Positions 4,990-6,105 of a stretch of 6,105 nucleotides of DNA are shown here, one piece after another (the first letter of the stretch is position 1; every line of letters starts with the position of its first letter). A model generated the notes under the pieces. That model searched no databases, was not told the DNA's origin, and was given only the letters and a program-made list of their open reading frames with translations. The stretch spans positions 1 to 6,105 of the forward strand of contig JAHCKF010000224.1 in the NCBI GenBank assembly GCA_026125925.1, read 5' to 3'. The DNA is from Pseudolabrys sp. GTDB taxonomy: Bacteria > Pseudomonadota > Alphaproteobacteria > Rhizobiales > Xanthobacteraceae. A program made the translations under genes and the position numbers.

Positions 4990-6105
4990 ATGGCCCATGC
5001 TGCATTAACGCAATCGCAGTCGCCGCTGCGCGACCGCTGGACGCAACTGATCGCTGGCATCATCTGCATGATCATGATCGCCAACCTGCAATATGGTTGG
5101 ACCTTGTTCGTGCATCCGATCCAGCAGAAGCACGGCTGGTCGATCGCCGGCATCCAGCTCGCCTTCTCGATCTTCGTCGCGCTGGAAACCTGGTTGACGC
5201 CGGTCGAAGGCTGGATCGTGGACAAGCTCGGACCGCAGCGCGGACCGAAGCTCGTCGTCGCCTTCGGCGGCATTCTCATCGCCGCCGGCTGGATCGTGAA
5301 TTCGATCGCCGATTCACTCACCCTGCTCTATCTCGGCGCCATCCTCTCCGGCATCGGCGGCGGTGCGGTCTATGCGACCTGCGTCGGCCTCGCCGTGAAG
5401 TGGTTTCCCGACCGCCGCGGCCTCGCCGTCGGCCTCACCGCGGCCGGCTTCGGCGCCGGTGCCGCGCTTACCGTGGTGCCGATCCGCGCCATGATCGCCA
5501 CGGCCGGTTACGAGAGCACGTTCTTCTGGTTCGGCCTCGGCCAGGGCGCCATCGTGTTCATGCTGGCCTGGCTGTTGCGCGGGCCGGAAGCGGGCGAACT
5601 TGCCGCCGTGCCGGCCCCGAGCAACCTGGTGCAGACCTCGCGCAGCTACACGCCGGCGGAAATGTTGAAGACGCCGGTTTTCTGGCTGCTCTATGTGATG
5701 TTCGTGCTGGTGTCGGCGTCGGGCCTGATGGCGACGGCGCAGATAGCGCTGATCGCCAAGGACTTCAACGTCGCCAACACCGCGATCCTGTTCGGAGCTT
5801 CGGCGCTGTCGGTGGCGCTGATCGTCGACAATGTCTGCAACGGCGCGGCGCGGCCGCTGTTCGGCTGGGTGTCCGATACGATCGGCCGCGAATACACCAT
5901 GGCGATCGCCTTCGGCCTCGGCGCGGTGGCCTATTGGCTGCTCGGCTCACTCGGCACCGCGCCCTGGGCCTTCGTGGTGTTCGCGGCGCTGATCTTCCTC
6001 ACCTGGGGCGAGATCTTCAGCCTGTTCCCGTCGACCTGCACCGACTCGTTCGGGCCGAAATTCGCCACGGTCAATCTCAGCCTCTTGTACACCGCCAAGG
6101 GCGCA
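4990..6105 (+). CDS. oxlT: Oxalate/formate antiporter-type MFS transporter, 5' part (3' end outside window)
   Basis: 372 codons are visible without a stop; the family usually has about 410-440, so the last helix or two are missing. It is an inner-membrane protein of the major facilitator superfamily. The first half has hydrophobic helices at about residues 18-35, 52-72, 88-107, 111-133, 143-166 and 175-196, with the loop motif GWIVDKLGPQRG (74-85) between helices 2 and 3; a hydrophilic linker (197-228) leads to the second half, with a repeat of that loop motif, GWVSDTIGRE (292-301). The start QLIAGIICMIMIANLQYGWT and LSGIGGGAVYAT are typical of OxlT proteins, which swap oxalate for formate. 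R288 and K370 lie 82 residues apart, close to the 83 between substrate-binding Arg272 and Lys355 of Oxalobacter OxlT as I recall them. No frc or oxc gene is in view, so another small carboxylate remains possible. Confidence 0.85.
   Translation, partial: MAHAALTQSQSPLRDRWTQLIAGIICMIMIANLQYGWTLFVHPIQQKHGWSIAGIQLAFSIFVALETWLTPVEGWIVDKLGPQRGPKLVVAFGGILIAAGWIVNSIADSLTLLYLGAILSGIGGGAVYATCVGLAVKWFPDRRGLAVGLTAAGFGAGAALTVVPIRAMIATAGYESTFFWFGLGQGAIVFMLAWLLRGPEAGELAAVPAPSNLVQTSRSYTPAEMLKTPVFWLLYVMFVLVSASGLMATAQIALIAKDFNVANTAILFGASALSVALIVDNVCNGAARPLFGWVSDTIGREYTMAIAFGLGAVAYWLLGSLGTAPWAFVVFAALIFLTWGEIFSLFPSTCTDSFGPKFATVNLSLLYTAKGA

Noticed and set aside
4784..5008. Small plus-strand open frame of 74 codons before the transporter
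   Set aside because: Low-complexity Ser/Pro/Ala/Arg composition, no ribosome binding site evident, and it overlaps the transporter start in another frame. A leader peptide is not excluded but nothing supports it.

Overview
The window reads as a chromosomal piece of a high-GC alphaproteobacterium, most likely of the order Hyphomicrobiales (Bradyrhizobium / Rhodopseudomonas / Pseudolabrys-like). The reasons are strong G/C bias at third codon positions, an argB of alphaproteobacterial type, a DUF1036 secreted protein, and GC-rich palindromic intergenic repeats of the kind common in that group. The assignment is inferred from sequence character, not from a database search. All five genes lie on the + strand.

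Layout. 1-548: 3' part of argB (acetylglutamate kinase, arginine biosynthesis). 549-702: short spacer with two copies of a 33-bp palindromic repeat in inverted orientation, followed directly by a possible promoter. 703-1698: exported protein of 331 residues with two DUF1036-like cysteine modules around a peptidoglycan-binding-like segment. 1827-3452: cobalamin-binding radical SAM enzyme with a DUF4070-type C-terminus, of the broad family that includes the hopanoid C-2 methylase HpnP; its substrate cannot be assigned here. 3453-3687: spacer mostly filled by a composite palindromic repeat. 3688-4389: HAD-family pyrimidine 5'-nucleotidase-like hydrolase, probably starting at TTG. 4390-4989: 600-bp non-coding region with a second copy of the composite repeat, a candidate promoter and a structured leader. 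4990-6105: first 372 codons of an oxalate/formate antiporter-type MFS transporter that runs off the window.

The genes do not form one obvious pathway. From general knowledge, argB and a HAD pyrimidine 5'-nucleotidase are often close together in Hyphomicrobiales, so the DUF1036 and radical SAM genes may be an insertion between old neighbours. Each gene after argB has its own upstream spacer, and the two large palindromic elements bracket the HAD gene, which suggests mostly separate transcription units. No CRISPR array, transposase, tRNA or rRNA was seen. The less ordinary items are the two-module cysteine protein, the radical SAM enzyme of unknown substrate, the paired palindromic elements with covarying stems, and the structured leader of the transporter gene.
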